DNA from: Georgenia satyanarayanai
GTDB taxonomy: Bacteria; Actinomycetota; Actinomycetes; Actinomycetales; Actinomycetaceae
DNA: 64,000 nt
Direction: 5' to 3'
Assembly: GCF_023715365.1 (NCBI RefSeq)
Contig: NZ_JAMBNZ010000014.1
Location: 1-64,000, forward strand
The translations under genes and the position numbers were made by a program. The notes beneath the pieces are model-generated. The model did not search any database. It was not told the DNA's origin and saw nothing but the letters and a program-made list of their open reading frames with translations. Each line of letters starts with the position of its first letter. Within the stretch, counting starts at the first letter, position 1. Positions 27,844 through 37,144 of the stretch are shown here, in pieces.

Positions 27844-28317
27844 GTGAGAAGAACGATGGCGGGCGGAGCGCTGCTCCTGCTCGCCCTGACCGCATGCTCC
27901 ACGACCATCCCGACCGACCCGGACGACACCCTGGACCGGGTGACCGGCGGGATCCTGCGCGTGGGGGTGTCCCCGAGCCCGCCGTGGACCGACCTGCCGG
28001 ACGGCACCGGGGCTGAGCCCACCGGCACCGAGGTCGAACTCGTCGCGGAGTTCGCCCGCACGATCGACGCTGAGGTCCAGTGGGCCGCAGGCGGTGAGGA
28101 GGAGCTCATCGGCCAGCTCGAGCGGGGGAAGCTCGACCTCGTCATCGGCGGCCTCACCGCGAAGTCCCCGTGGGCGGACAAGGCGGCGCTCACCTACCGC
28201 TACACCGAGACCACCGGCCCCGACGGTGCAAAGGAGCTGCACGTCATGGCCGCACCGATGGGCGAGAACGCCTTCCTCGTCGAGCTCGAGGGCTTCCTGC
28301 TGGAGGCGGACCTGTGA
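27844..28317 (+). CDS. Single-lobe SBP_bac_3-like lipoprotein
   Basis: 157 aa. Lipoprotein signal ending LLALTAC, with the lipobox Cys near residue 18. The mature part starts like a family-3 solute-binding protein (GILRVGVSPSPPWTDL, then LVAEFARTIDAEVQW, and LERGKLDLVIGGLTAKSPWADKAALTYRY), then jumps to what is normally the C-terminal return strand and helix of lobe 1 (ELHVMAAPMGENAFLVELEGFLLEADL). The whole second lobe, about 90-100 residues, is missing without a frame break. GTG 27844 or ATG 27856 may be the start. It overlaps the CDF transporter gene (GTGA), suggesting the two work together. Confidence 0.75.
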   Translation: MRRTMAGGALLLLALTACSTTIPTDPDDTLDRVTGGILRVGVSPSPPWTDLPDGTGAEPTGTEVELVAEFARTIDAEVQWAAGGEEELIGQLERGKLDLVIGGLTAKSPWADKAALTYRYTETTGPDGAKELHVMAAPMGENAFLVELEGFLLEADL

Positions 28318-29330
28318 GCGGCCGGGCGAGCTTCGGACGCACCGAGCTGCCGGAGGAGCAGGAGGCGCACCTTCGTCGCGCGGTGCGCCTGGCGTGGCTG
28401 ACCGTCGCCTTCCTCCTCACCGCGGTCACCGCGGTCTACTTCGCCATGGGCAGCTCGCAGGCGATGAAGGCGGCGTGGGCGGAGGACCTGCTGTCCTTCA
28501 TCCCACCGATCGCCTTCCTTCTCGCGGTCCACCGTACGCGCAAGCCCCCCACGCCTGAGCACCCCTACGGGTACCACCGAGCGGTCGGCATCGGGCACCT
28601 CGTCGCGGCGACGTCGCTGCTCGCCATGGGTGCCTTCCTCGTCTTCGACTCCGCCTCGGGCCTGGTCAAGGCCGAGCACCCGCCGGTCGGCCTCATCGAG
28701 ATCGGCGGCCACGTGGTGTGGTCCGGCTGGCTCATGATCGCGGTGCTCGCCTACACCGCCGTCCCGCCCGTCCTGCTGGGCCGGGCGAAGATGCCACTCG
28801 CCAAGAGCCTGCACGACCGTGTGCTGTACGCCGACGCCGACATGAACAAGGCCGACTGGATGACGGCGGTCGGCGCGATCCTCGGGATCATCGGCATCGG
28901 CCTCGGGCTGTGGTGGGCCGACGCCGTCGCCGCTCTCTTCATCTCCGGCAGCATCCTGTACGACGGCGTGACCAACATGCGCGCGGCGATCAGCGCCCTC
29001 ATGGACGCGCGGGCCGAGACCTACGACGGCCATGACCCGCACCCGCTCGTGGGGCAGATCGACGAGCGTCTCAGTGAGATCCCCTGGGTGGCGACGGCGC
29101 GCTCGCGGGTGCGGGACCAGGGTCACGTCTTCCACGTCGAGTCCTTCGTCGTCCCCGTCGAGGGCCACACCCCCACGCTGACCGAGCTCGCCCGGGCCCG
29201 GCAGGACATCGTGGCGCTCGACTGGAAGATCGACGACCTCGTCCTCATCCCCGTCGAGGAGCTGCCCGAGCGGATGCTCCCCTCAGTCGCCGCGGAGAGG
29301 TCAACCAGGAGCCACGACGCCGGCGAGTAG
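28314..29330 (+). CDS. Atypical cation diffusion facilitator (CDF) family transporter
   Basis: 338 aa from GTG 28314. Six membrane segments and a C-terminal cytoplasmic ferredoxin-like domain (WVATARSRVRDQGHVFHVESFVVPVEGHTPT). The HPYGYHRA motif after membrane segment 2 is a CDF hallmark. The metal-site residues are changed: the TM2 DxxxD becomes AEDLLSFIPP, keeping only the first Asp, and the TM5 HxxxD becomes DMNKADWMTA, keeping Asp but with Met in place of His. The ion or solute may therefore differ from Zn/Fe/Mn. Coupled to the single-lobe binding lipoprotein upstream. Confidence 0.82.
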   Translation: MSGRASFGRTELPEEQEAHLRRAVRLAWLTVAFLLTAVTAVYFAMGSSQAMKAAWAEDLLSFIPPIAFLLAVHRTRKPPTPEHPYGYHRAVGIGHLVAATSLLAMGAFLVFDSASGLVKAEHPPVGLIEIGGHVVWSGWLMIAVLAYTAVPPVLLGRAKMPLAKSLHDRVLYADADMNKADWMTAVGAILGIIGIGLGLWWADAVAALFISGSILYDGVTNMRAAISALMDARAETYDGHDPHPLVGQIDERLSEIPWVATARSRVRDQGHVFHVESFVVPVEGHTPTLTELARARQDIVALDWKIDDLVLIPVEELPERMLPSVAAERSTRSHDAGE

Positions 29331-29474
29331 AGCGGCGTCGTCGCAGGTGAGCCCACACGTGCACGGCGGCGCCGTGTCGTTGTGCGCGTTCACATGACGG
29401 TAGGCTTCCACACGCCGCGCACCGCCGCGTGGTCACCTGCCGGCCACGGCTGGCACGAGTCGAGGAGGATTCCG

Positions 29475-30923
29475 TTGAGTACACATGGCACAGGGCGGAC
29501 GACCGAGGAGCTCGGACACGAGCACGAGGAGTACATGCTCGAGCCAGTGCCCGGAACTGCTCGGCGGGGCACCTTCGGGCTGTCGATGGTGTGGGTAGGT
29601 TTCGGCTTCGTCGTCACGGGCCTCATCGTCGGTGGCCAGCTGGCCGGCCAGGGTGACGCGCCGGGCATGCCCTTCGGGCTGGCGATGTCCACCGTGGTCA
29701 CCGGTGAGCTCATTCTCTTCGCCCTCACAGCTCTTCTTGGAATCCCGGCGATGCGCACCGGCTTCAACCTCGCCCTGCTTTCCCGGTTCTCCTACGGGAG
29801 CAAGGGGTTCGCACTGCCGATGGTCGTCATGGCCCTGCTCACGCTGGGCTGGTTCGCCTCCATTCTCGGCATGATCGCTGACGTCTGGGGCGTCTTGCTG
29901 GGTAACCCGACGGGCATCACTGTCATCGCCCCAGGCGCGTTCGGCCGTCCCGAGGTTGCGGCGGTCACACTGGAGGTGGTGCTCAGCTGCATCGCCTTCG
30001 GCGCGCTGTTCACCTGGACCGCCTACCGCGGGATCTCAGCGATCGAGAAGGTCGCCATCCCCGTCGCTCCGTTCGTGCTCGTCGTCTCGCTGCTCGTCGG
30101 GATCGGCATGCTCAACGAGGGCGGCGGCTGGGGGCGCATGATCGAGACGGCCTCCTCCCAGTCCGGACTCGGCTTCGGGTCCGGAGTGACGATCGTCGTC
30201 GGTGCTTGGATCGCCGGCGCGATCATGGGCGCTGACCTCATGCGCTACGCCAAGAACGTCGGGGCGGTCTTCATCGGTGCCGGCGCCTGCTTCATCCTTA
30301 CCAACCCCCTGCTCAACATCGTCGGTTACATCGGCGCGGTCACGACCGGCGATTCGAACTTCGTCAACTGGATGTACGACCGCGGCATCCTGCTCGCCAT
30401 CGTCGGCGTCCTGGTGTGGACCACCTCGCTGTGGACCACCAACAACTCCGAGCTGTACTCCAACTCGCTGTACACCGGCCCGGCACTCAACGCCTTCGGA
30501 GTGCGGGTGCGCCGCACGAAGATCGTGCTCGTCGTTGGCGTCCTGGGCACAGTCCTGGGCGCTCTGGCCTTCTACCAGCTCTTCTTCGTCGACTTCATCA
30601 CCGTGCTCGGCGCTGCCTTCGTGCCGCTCGTCGGTCCGATCCTTGCCGATTACTACCTGCTGCGCCGTAACGAGTTCACCGCCGAGGCCTACGGCCGCCA
30701 GCCGGCACTGCGCTGGCCCGGCGTCATCTCCTTCGCCGTCGGAGCCACTCTGGGCCTGCTGTTCCAGTACGTGTGGCCGCTGCCCTACGGCTTCTCCTCC
30801 GGGATCGCGGCCCTGGCCATCACGGTCGTCCTTCACGTCGTCCTGCACTACGCCATGCGTGGCCGGACGTCCGGGCCGCTCGAGGACGTGGGCGGACACG
30901 CCGTAGCCACCCAGGCTCGCTGA
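29475..30923 (+). CDS. NCS1-family nucleobase/cation symporter (CodB/hydantoin permease type)
   Basis: 482 aa from TTG 29475, chosen because AGGAGG sits 6 nt upstream. Twelve membrane segments; [18 protein letters not shown] at the start of TM1 and [24 protein letters not shown] are NCS1-like. Family members import cytosine, purines, allantoin, hydantoins or pyridoxine with Na+ or H+. Only 29 bp separate it from the deacetylase-fold gene, so the permease probably imports that enzyme's substrate. Codon use here looks less strictly GC-ending than in flanking genes (visual impression), consistent with acquisition by transfer. Confidence 0.85.
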   Translation: MSTHGTGRTTEELGHEHEEYMLEPVPGTARRGTFGLSMVWVGFGFVVTGLIVGGQLAGQGDAPGMPFGLAMSTVVTGELILFALTALLGIPAMRTGFNLALLSRFSYGSKGFALPMVVMALLTLGWFASILGMIADVWGVLLGNPTGITVIAPGAFGRPEVAAVTLEVVLSCIAFGALFTWTAYRGISAIEKVAIPVAPFVLVVSLLVGIGMLNEGGGWGRMIETASSQSGLGFGSGVTIVVGAWIAGAIMGADLMRYAKNVGAVFIGAGACFILTNPLLNIVGYIGAVTTGDSNFVNWMYDRGILLAIVGVLVWTTSLWTTNNSELYSNSLYTGPALNAFGVRVRRTKIVLVVGVLGTVLGALAFYQLFFVDFITVLGAAFVPLVGPILADYYLLRRNEFTAEAYGRQPALRWPGVISFAVGATLGLLFQYVWPLPYGFSSGIAALAITVVLHVVLHYAMRGRTSGPLEDVGGHAVATQAR

Positions 30924-30952
30924 CCGCCCGACAACGAGAGAGGAACTTTTCC

Positions 30953-31834
30953 ATGGCGAAGGACATCAAGGTCTGTATCGGCGTCCACGTCGACGCGGTC
31001 GCGGGCTGGCTCGGCTCCTACGGGGGCCAGGACTCCCCCAACGACATCCAGCGGGGGATGTTCGCGGGCGAGGTGGGTGTGCCCCGGCTGCGCCGGATGC
31101 TTCAACAGCGGGAGCTGCCCGCCACCTGGTTCGTCCCCGGGCACTCGGTCGAGACGTTCCCGAAGGAGATCGGTGACCTCGTGTCAGCCGGGTTCGAGCT
31201 CGGATGCCACGGTTACAGCCACGAGAACCCGGTCGCGATGAGTGCGCAGCAGGAGGCGGATGTGCTCGGTCGTTCGGTCGAGCTGGTGAAGGACCTCACC
31301 GGCAGCGGGCCACGCGGCTACGTCGCCCCCTGGTGGGAGATGAGTGAGCAGACAGCGCAGCTGCTGCTGAACCACGGCTTCTCCTACGACAACTCCCAGA
31401 GCTACGACGACTTCACCCCCTTCTACGCGCGGGTCGGCGACAGCTGGACCCATGTCGACTACACCAAGCCGGCCGCCGAGTGGATGAAGCCGCTCGTCCG
31501 TGGGCACGAGGTAGACCTCGTGGAGATCGCGGCGAACTGGTACGTCGACGACCTGCCTCCGATGATGTTCATCAAAGGCAACGCCAACTCCCACGGGTTC
31601 GTCGCCCCGCAGGTGATCGAGCAGCTGTGGAAGGACCAGTTCGACTGGATCTACCGCGAGATGGACTATGCCGTCTTCCCCTTCACCATCCACCCTGACG
31701 TGTCCGGCCGGCCTCAGGTGCTGCTCATGCTGGAGCGGATCTTCGACTACATCGGCGGCCACGACGGCGTCGAGTGGCTGACCTTCGACGAGGTCGCCAC
31801 GGACTTCCGCCGTCGGATGCCCTTCGGCTCCTGA
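30953..31834 (+). CDS. NodB-fold amidohydrolase of the PgdA/cyclic-imidase branch
   Basis: 293 aa from ATG 30953 (ribosome-binding site AGAGGAA). Polysaccharide-deacetylase superfamily, but collinear with Helicobacter pylori PgdA (recalled, also 293 aa): [16 protein letters not shown] holds the metal Asp at residue 14, and [10 protein letters not shown] holds His86 and His90. [20 protein letters not shown] and [13 protein letters not shown] also match. There is no signal peptide, so it is cytoplasmic and not a wall deacetylase. With an NCS1 permease directly upstream, hydrolysis of a cyclic imide, ureide or hydantoin-like ring is more likely. Relatives include bacterial imidases and allantoinase PuuE. 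Confidence 0.82.
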   Translation: MAKDIKVCIGVHVDAVAGWLGSYGGQDSPNDIQRGMFAGEVGVPRLRRMLQQRELPATWFVPGHSVETFPKEIGDLVSAGFELGCHGYSHENPVAMSAQQEADVLGRSVELVKDLTGSGPRGYVAPWWEMSEQTAQLLLNHGFSYDNSQSYDDFTPFYARVGDSWTHVDYTKPAAEWMKPLVRGHEVDLVEIAANWYVDDLPPMMFIKGNANSHGFVAPQVIEQLWKDQFDWIYREMDYAVFPFTIHPDVSGRPQVLLMLERIFDYIGGHDGVEWLTFDEVATDFRRRMPFGS

Positions 31835-31839
31835 ACGCC

Positions 31840-31869
31840 GGTACCCGGGCCCGTGGCGGGTCCGGGACC
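31840..31869. terminator. Bidirectional hairpin between imidase-like and BCCT genes
   Basis: GGTACCCGGGCCCG (31840-31853) and CGGGTCCGGGACC (31857-31869) form a ~12-bp stem with a 3-nt loop between convergent stops at 31834 and 31915. Confidence 0.65.
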
Positions 31870-31914
31870 GCGCGTTCGGCCTCCCAGTCAGTCACTGGCG
31901 ATGGCTGAGGACAC

Positions 31915-33846
31915 CTAGGCGCGGTCGTCGTCTCCAGGTCTGTGCTCGCCGTCCGTGCCGGTGGCTCCCTCCGGGAGCTCGTCCTCGACCTCGCGCAGGG
32001 CGCTGTCGGTGTACCACTGCGTGAAGGCGGGGTTGTCGCTCTCGAAGCTGGCGCCGGCGCCCTCGGTCTCGGCGACGTGGGAGGTGCCGAAGACGAAGTC
32101 GTCACCGTGCTCGTCGATGCCGCGGCGTACACCCAGCCGGATCGCCTCCAGGGCGTAGCGGCGCCGGATCATCAGCGGGTCGTGGCGCAGGTCCAGCGCC
32201 CAGGACACCATGATCCCGATGAGGATGAGCGTGAACGGCAGTGCACAGGTCACCATGATCGACTGCAGTCCCGACAGCGCGTTGCGTCCGCCGGCGAGCA
32301 GCAGGAACAGCGAGATGAGGCCGAGGGCGACGCCCCACACGATGGTGACCGACGTGGACGGGACCGGCCGCCCCGACTGGGACATCGAGCCCATGACGTT
32401 GCTCGCCGAGTCCGCCGCGGTGACGAAGAAGACGATGATCGCCACGAGGCAGACCACCCACATCACCGGGCTCAGCGGCAGGTTGCCGAGGAGGTCGAAC
32501 ATGACGTTCTCGCCGGCGCCCTCCACGGTCATGTCGCGCCCGTTGAGGCTCATCCATATCGCGTTGCCACCGAAGATCGTGAACCAGGCGATGGAGATCA
32601 TCGAGGGGACGAAGACGACGACGGTGACGAACTGGCGCAGCGAGCGCCCCTTGGAGATCTTCGCGATGAACATCCCGACGAACGGCGACCAGGAGATCCA
32701 CCACGCCCAGTACAGGGTGGTCCACGCGGTGAGGTACTCCTGCTGCTCCTGCCCCTGACTGGCGAAGACGGTGAGCATCTCGGGCAGGTTGTCCACAAAG
32801 GCGATGAGGGAGGCGGGGAACAGGTCGAGGAGGAAGAAGGTCGGCCCGGCGAGGAGCGCGAAGACGGCGAGCGTCACGACCAGCGCCATGTTCGTGTTCG
32901 ACAGCAGCCGGATGCCCTTCTTGATCCCCGCCACCGCGGAGAAGGTGAAGACCACGGTGAGGACGCTGACGACGACGACGACGTAGCTGTTGCCGAGCTC
33001 GTGACCGGTGACGATGGAGGTGCCGGTGCGGATCTGCAGGGCGCCGATGCCGAGGGACGTCGCGGTGCCGAAGAGCGTGACGAGAACCGCGAAGATGTCG
33101 ATGACCTTGCCCAGGACGCGGTTGTTGCCGTCGGGGAAGACCGGCTCGAAGAGCGAGGAGATGAGCGGCAGTCGACCGCGCCGGTAGGAGACGTAGGCCA
33201 GCGCCCCGCCGACCAGCGCGTAGATGCACCAGGCGAAGGTGGCCTGGTGGAGGAAGGCGTCGGTCATGGCGGGCAGCACGGCGTCCTGCGTGCCGGCCTC
33301 CGCGTCCGTGGAGGGCGGTGGCGACAGGAAGTGGCTCAGCGGTTCGAGCGGGCCGTAGAAGATGAGGCCGATGCCCAGACCAGCAGCGAAGAGCATGGAG
33401 ATCCACGACGTCGTCGAGTACTCGGGGTTACTGTCGTCCGCGCCAAGGCGAATCCGCCCGGTAGGTCCGAAACCGACGATGAGCATGAACACGACCGTGG
33501 CGACGACCGTCGCGTTGAACAGCCACCCGAAGCGCGCGACGACCCAGCTCTGCATGCTCGTGCCGACGTCGTTGAGGTGATCGGGCGCGACGATCGCCCA
33601 CGTGAGCACGGCGAGCGTGACGACGAGGGCGACGACGAAGACGCTGCGCCGCGTGGGGAACCGGGCGCCGGTGTCCTCGACGCTGATGCCGGGCACGAGG
33701 CCCGGGTGGATGCCGAAGGCCGGCTCCGAGGCAGCATTGCGGATCGCGCGGCGCACCCGCTCACCGGGGCCCTCGCGGTCGGGCTCGTGCTGGTCGCGGC
33801 CTGGCGTGGCACGTCCGGCTGGTGAGCTGGTCCCGTCGTCAGTCAT
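31915..33846 (-). CDS. BCCT-family betaine/carnitine/choline transporter
   Basis: 643 aa from ATG 33846. Twelve membrane segments with ~55 cytoplasmic residues before the first and a ~75-residue acidic tail. The conserved aromatic TM8 segment WTTLYWAWWISWSPFVGMFIAK, the preceding charged LPEMLTVFASQGQEQQEYL, and GLGIGLIFYGPLEPLSHF in TM3 identify the family. It imports quaternary amines with Na+ or H+, or exchanges them. The tail may sense osmolality as in BetP, though BetP's tail is basic. A TAGCCT box lies 8 nt before the ATG. An XRE-cupin regulator precedes it on the same strand by 55 bp. Confidence 0.92.
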   Translation of the reverse strand: MTDDGTSSPAGRATPGRDQHEPDREGPGERVRRAIRNAASEPAFGIHPGLVPGISVEDTGARFPTRRSVFVVALVVTLAVLTWAIVAPDHLNDVGTSMQSWVVARFGWLFNATVVATVVFMLIVGFGPTGRIRLGADDSNPEYSTTSWISMLFAAGLGIGLIFYGPLEPLSHFLSPPPSTDAEAGTQDAVLPAMTDAFLHQATFAWCIYALVGGALAYVSYRRGRLPLISSLFEPVFPDGNNRVLGKVIDIFAVLVTLFGTATSLGIGALQIRTGTSIVTGHELGNSYVVVVVSVLTVVFTFSAVAGIKKGIRLLSNTNMALVVTLAVFALLAGPTFFLLDLFPASLIAFVDNLPEMLTVFASQGQEQQEYLTAWTTLYWAWWISWSPFVGMFIAKISKGRSLRQFVTVVVFVPSMISIAWFTIFGGNAIWMSLNGRDMTVEGAGENVMFDLLGNLPLSPVMWVVCLVAIIVFFVTAADSASNVMGSMSQSGRPVPSTSVTIVWGVALGLISLFLLLAGGRNALSGLQSIMVTCALPFTLILIGIMVSWALDLRHDPLMIRRRYALEAIRLGVRRGIDEHGDDFVFGTSHVAETEGAGASFESDNPAFTQWYTDSALREVEDELPEGATGTDGEHRPGDDDRA

Positions 33847-33901
33847 GTTCCCGGAGGCTAGACCGGTCCGCGCCACAGCGCCCGCGCAGGTGACGTGGGC
33901 C

Positions 33902-34480
33902 TCAGTCCGACCCGGCAGCGCGTGCGGTGACGGCCCGCTGATGGTCACGATGTGCGTCACGGTCGAAGATCGCCAGGACCTCGCACGGGCGGTGCTCTGC
34001 TCCGATCGCGTGCGGGAGCATCGTGGGGAACTCCGCGGCCTGGTCCGGCTCCAGCCGGTAGCGCCGGTCGCCGAGGAGGAGGACGGCGGTCCCGGAGAGC
34101 ACGACGAGCCACTCCTGGCCGGCGTGGGCGCGCATGCGGGCCAGGTCGGGCGGGGTGGTGAGCCGTTGGCGCACGACGCTGAGCCCAGGCTGGGCGCGCA
34201 CCGGCCACCGCCGCCAGCCGTGGGCGTCGACGACGGGGCTGACGACGACATCCTCGACGTCGCTCGCGACGAGCTGGTCGAGGGTCGTGTCGAGGGCACG
34301 GGCCAGCGCGACGAGCTGGTCCAGCGCGAGACGCCGCTGGCCGTTCTCGATGCGGGACAGCGTCGACGCGCTGAGGGTGGCGCGCCGGGCGAGCTCGTCG
34401 AGGGACCAGCCGTGGGCGAGGCGCAGTGCGCGGACGCGCTTGCGCACGAGGCCTTCCAGAGCAGCGATGTCTTGCGTCAT
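33902..34480 (-). CDS. XRE-family regulator with C-terminal cupin domain
   Basis: 192 aa from ATG 34480. Helix-turn-helix LVRKRVRALRLAHGWSLDELARRATLSASTLSRIENGQR, then a cupin sensor with MRAHAGQEWLVVLSGTAVLLLGDRRYRLEPDQAAEFPTMLPHAI. Such proteins often control catabolism or uptake of amines, amino acids or nucleobases, with a small ligand bound in the cupin. The start at 34480 gives TAGCAT-N7-ATG, the leaderless spacing seen elsewhere in the window; an ATG at 34486 is the alternative. Likely regulator of the BCCT gene and possibly of the convergent NCS1/imidase pair. Confidence 0.85.
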   Translation of the reverse strand: MTQDIAALEGLVRKRVRALRLAHGWSLDELARRATLSASTLSRIENGQRRLALDQLVALARALDTTLDQLVASDVEDVVVSPVVDAHGWRRWPVRAQPGLSVVRQRLTTPPDLARMRAHAGQEWLVVLSGTAVLLLGDRRYRLEPDQAAEFPTMLPHAIGAEHRPCEVLAIFDRDAHRDHQRAVTARAAGSD

Positions 34481-34521
34481 ACGCATGATGCTATGCCTGT
34501 TGCGCAAGGCGTGGCTAGCGT
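34481..34521. promoter_or_regulatory. Divergent promoter/operator region between XRE-cupin and TrxR-like genes
   Basis: Minus strand: TAGCAT (34493-34488) 7 nt before the XRE ATG. Plus strand: TAGCGT (34516-34521) 45 nt before the TrxR-like ATG. Between them lie the palindrome TTGCGCAA (34500-34507) and the imperfect palindrome GCATGATGCTATGC, plausible binding sites for the XRE protein. Confidence 0.45.
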
Positions 34522-34566
34522 GGCATCTACCAAGCCCTCCCTGGGCCCGACACCGAGGAGAACCCC

Positions 34567-35550
34567 ATGTCTGTCGAGACACTGCCCAGCCGCACCGTCG
34601 ACGCCGTCGTCATCGGCGGTGGTGCCGCCGGGCTGAACGGCGCGCTCATGCTCGCCCGCTCCCGCCGGTCCGTCGTCGTCATCGACGGCGGGACGCCGCG
34701 CAACGCTCCCGCCGATGCTGTCCACGGACTGCTCGGCCTCGACGGGACGCCACCCGCCGAGCTCTACCGCCGCGGCCGTGAGGAGGTCCGCGGGTACGGG
34801 GGCACCGTCGTCACCGGGACGGTTGCGGCGGCCGCCCCCGCGGACCCGTCGTCCGAGGGCGACCCGCGCTTCGCCGTCATGCTCACCGACGGCCGTGAGC
34901 TCACCGCACGCCGCCTGCTCGTGGCGACCGGGGCACTGGACGTGCTCCCCGACGTCCCGGGCCTGGCGGACCACTGGGGACGCGGCGTCGTGCACTGCCC
35001 GTACTGCCACGGCTGGGAGGTGCGCGACGAGCCGATCGGGGTCCTCGCCGTCGGCCCCGCATCGGTGCACCAGGCGCTGCTCTTCCGCCAGCTCACCGAC
35101 GACCTCGTCTACCTCACCCGCGGCACCGAGCTCGATGACGAGGCCCGGGCGCGGCTCGCGGTGTTGGACGTGCGGGTCGTCGAGGAGCCGGTCACCGAGG
35201 TCGTCGCCGACACCGGCGGCGCAATCGCGGGCGTCCTGCTCGCCGGCGGCAGCATGGTGGAGCGGCGCGTCCTCGCGGTGGGGACGTCGCTGCTGCCTCG
35301 CCTGGACGGGCTGGAGGCACTCGGCCTGCCCGTGGAGGAGCTGCCCGGCGGGATGGGCCGGCGGGTGGTGTCCGGCATGGCGGGCACGACCGAGGTGCCG
35401 GGCGTGTGGGTGGCCGGCAACGTCACCGAGCCGATGGCGCAGGTCGGAGCCTCGGCCGCGGCGGGCGCGATGGCCGGGGCGCACATCAACGCTCACCTCG
35501 CGGCGGCGGACGCCGATGCGGCCGTCGCGGCACGCGCGGTCGTGGCCTGA
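34567..35550 (+). CDS. Thioredoxin-reductase-like flavoprotein
   Basis: 327 aa; ribosome-binding site GAGGAG. FAD motif VVIGGGAAGLNGALMLARS at the N-terminus, central redox CXXC in GVVHCPYCHGWEV, and the C-terminal FAD motif GVWVAGNVTEPMAQVGASAAAGAMAGAHIN. The NAD(P)H fold region has no clear GGGxxA motif (GVLAVGPASVHQALLFRQL), so it may accept electrons differently or be ferredoxin-linked, as in a TrxR-like subgroup. No thioredoxin gene is adjacent. Divergent from the XRE-cupin gene. Confidence 0.82.
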   Translation: MSVETLPSRTVDAVVIGGGAAGLNGALMLARSRRSVVVIDGGTPRNAPADAVHGLLGLDGTPPAELYRRGREEVRGYGGTVVTGTVAAAAPADPSSEGDPRFAVMLTDGRELTARRLLVATGALDVLPDVPGLADHWGRGVVHCPYCHGWEVRDEPIGVLAVGPASVHQALLFRQLTDDLVYLTRGTELDDEARARLAVLDVRVVEEPVTEVVADTGGAIAGVLLAGGSMVERRVLAVGTSLLPRLDGLEALGLPVEELPGGMGRRVVSGMAGTTEVPGVWVAGNVTEPMAQVGASAAAGAMAGAHINAHLAAADADAAVAARAVVA

Positions 35551-35624
35551 GGGACACCCGCGCGGCCACGACCCGTCCGGGTCACTGAGTTTACGGAGCG
35601 GTGAGGGCACGTGGAGAAGACGCA

Positions 35625-35666
35625 AAAGGCCGCTGAGCTGCACTCTCGTGCGGTTCAGCGGCCTTT
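35625..35666. terminator. Terminator of tRNA-Ala (bidirectional)
   Basis: A perfect 12-bp inverted repeat AAAGGCCGCTGA/TCAGCGGCCTTT (35625-35636, 35655-35666). On the minus strand the stem is followed by TTTTGCG, so this is a near-classical intrinsic terminator 4 nt past the tRNA 3' end. Confidence 0.8.
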
Positions 35667-35669
35667 GAC

Positions 35670-35745
35670 TGGTGGAGCTAGGGGGATTCGAACCCCCGAC
35701 CTTCTCATTGCGAACGAGACGCGCTACCAACTGCGCCATAGCCCC
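35670..35745 (-). tRNA. tRNA-Ala (anticodon CGC)
   Basis: 76 nt including an encoded CCA. Acceptor GGGGCTA pairs with TAGCTCC and contains the alanine identity pair G3-U70. D-arm GCGCAGTTGGTAGCGC, anticodon stem TCTCG/TGAGA with loop TTCGCAA (anticodon CGC), and T-arm GGGGGTTCGAATCCCCC. It reads GCG codons, frequent in this genome. Confidence 0.95.
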
Positions 35746-35895
35746 ATGCTCGGTCGAGCGCTGCCAACTTTAGCACCGCCGTCGGGAGGGAGAGAACCCA
35801 GCCTCGCGTTGACGTGGGTCACAGGATCGGCGGGCCGGGTGGGGCCCCTCGCAGTACGTTGAGGGGCGCCCCTGACCGTCGACGACGAGGACACC

Positions 35896-37119
35896 ATGAC
35901 CTACCACGTGGACTCCGAGGTCGGACGCCTGCACGAGGTGATCCTCCACCGGCCCGGGATCGAGATGCGCCGACTCACGCCGCAGAACCGCGAGGAGCTG
36001 CTCTTCGACGACATCCTCTGGGTGGAGCGGGCCCAGGAGGAGCACGACGCGTTCGCCCAGGCGCTGCGCGACCAGGGCGTGTCGGTCCGCTACTTCACCG
36101 ACCTGCTCCGCGAGACCCTCGCCGTCCCGGCGGCCCGGTCCCTCATCGTCGAGCAGACCTTCGGGCCCCCACTCCTCGGCACCGCCGGCGTCGCGCCCGT
36201 CCTCGACATGGTCAACACCCTCGACGACGGTGAGCTCACCGCCCTCCTCGTCGGCGGCCTCACCAAGCGCGAGCTCCTCGAGCGGATCGAGGAGCCGCGG
36301 TCGGTCGCGCTGCACGTCCTCGGCGAGGACGAGTTCGTCGTCCCCCCGCTGCCCAACCACCTTTACGCGCGCGACGCGTCCGCGTGGGTGTACGACGGCG
36401 TGGGCGTGAGCAACATGCGCAAGCGCTCGCGGCTGCGCGAGTCCCTGCACTACCAGGCGATCTACCGCTTCCATCCGGACTTCGCCGGCGTGGGCTTCCA
36501 CCTGTGGAGCGGGGCCGGTGGGCGCAGCGCCATCAACGTGGAGGGCGGGGACGTCCTCGTCCTGGGCCGCGGGGCGGTGCTCGTCGGGATGAGCGAGCGG
36601 ACCACGCCGCAGGGGGTGGAGCGGGTCGCCCAACGGCTCTTCGAGACGGGGTCGGCGACCCAGGTGGTGGCGCTGGCCCTGCCGCACGAGCGGGCCTTCA
36701 TGCACCTGGACACCGTGATGACGATGGTCGACGACCACACCTTCACCGAGTACGCCGGGCTCGGTGCCCTGCCCTCCTACCGGATCACCCCCGGGGACGC
36801 CGACGGCGAGCTCGTCATCACCGACCACCCGCCCGAGGACATGCACGCCTCGATCGCCCAGGCCCTGGGCGTGGACTCCCTGCGCATCCTCACCCCCGCG
36901 CAGGACTCCCTCAGCGCCGAGCGCGAGCAGTGGGACGACGCGTGCAACGTGCTGGCCCTGGCGCCGGGCGTCGTCGTCGCCTACGAGCGCAACACGACGA
37001 CCAACGCCTACCTGCGCTCCCACGGAGTGGAGGTCATCGAGGTGCCCGGCTCGGAGCTGGGCCGCGGCCGCGGCGGTCCTCGGTGCATGAGCTGCCCGAC
37101 GATCCGCGACGGCATCTGA
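35896..37119 (+). CDS. arcA: Arginine deiminase
   Basis: 407 aa. Converts arginine to citrulline and ammonia, the first step of the ADI pathway for ATP under anoxia and for acid resistance. GNAT-fold guanidine-modifying enzyme: [18 protein letters not shown] at the N-terminus, [11 protein letters not shown], the [10 protein letters not shown] segment, [10 protein letters not shown] with the catalytic His, and the nucleophile Cys in GGPRCMSCP, about ten residues from the end. arcB, arcC and arcD are not in the window. Upstream, CCCCTC (35845-35850) and GAGGGG (35861-35866) flank a possible control region. Confidence 0.95.
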   Translation: MTYHVDSEVGRLHEVILHRPGIEMRRLTPQNREELLFDDILWVERAQEEHDAFAQALRDQGVSVRYFTDLLRETLAVPAARSLIVEQTFGPPLLGTAGVAPVLDMVNTLDDGELTALLVGGLTKRELLERIEEPRSVALHVLGEDEFVVPPLPNHLYARDASAWVYDGVGVSNMRKRSRLRESLHYQAIYRFHPDFAGVGFHLWSGAGGRSAINVEGGDVLVLGRGAVLVGMSERTTPQGVERVAQRLFETGSATQVVALALPHERAFMHLDTVMTMVDDHTFTEYAGLGALPSYRITPGDADGELVITDHPPEDMHASIAQALGVDSLRILTPAQDSLSAEREQWDDACNVLALAPGVVVAYERNTTTNAYLRSHGVEVIEVPGSELGRGRGGPRCMSCPTIRDGI

Positions 37120-37144
37120 CCTCGTCCCCGGCCACCGGCCACCT

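Noticed and set aside
35611-35862. Plus-strand frame reading ...GIRTPDLLIANETRYQLRHSPM
   Set aside because: It is the antisense of tRNA-Ala, a well-known spurious protein produced by tRNA genes.
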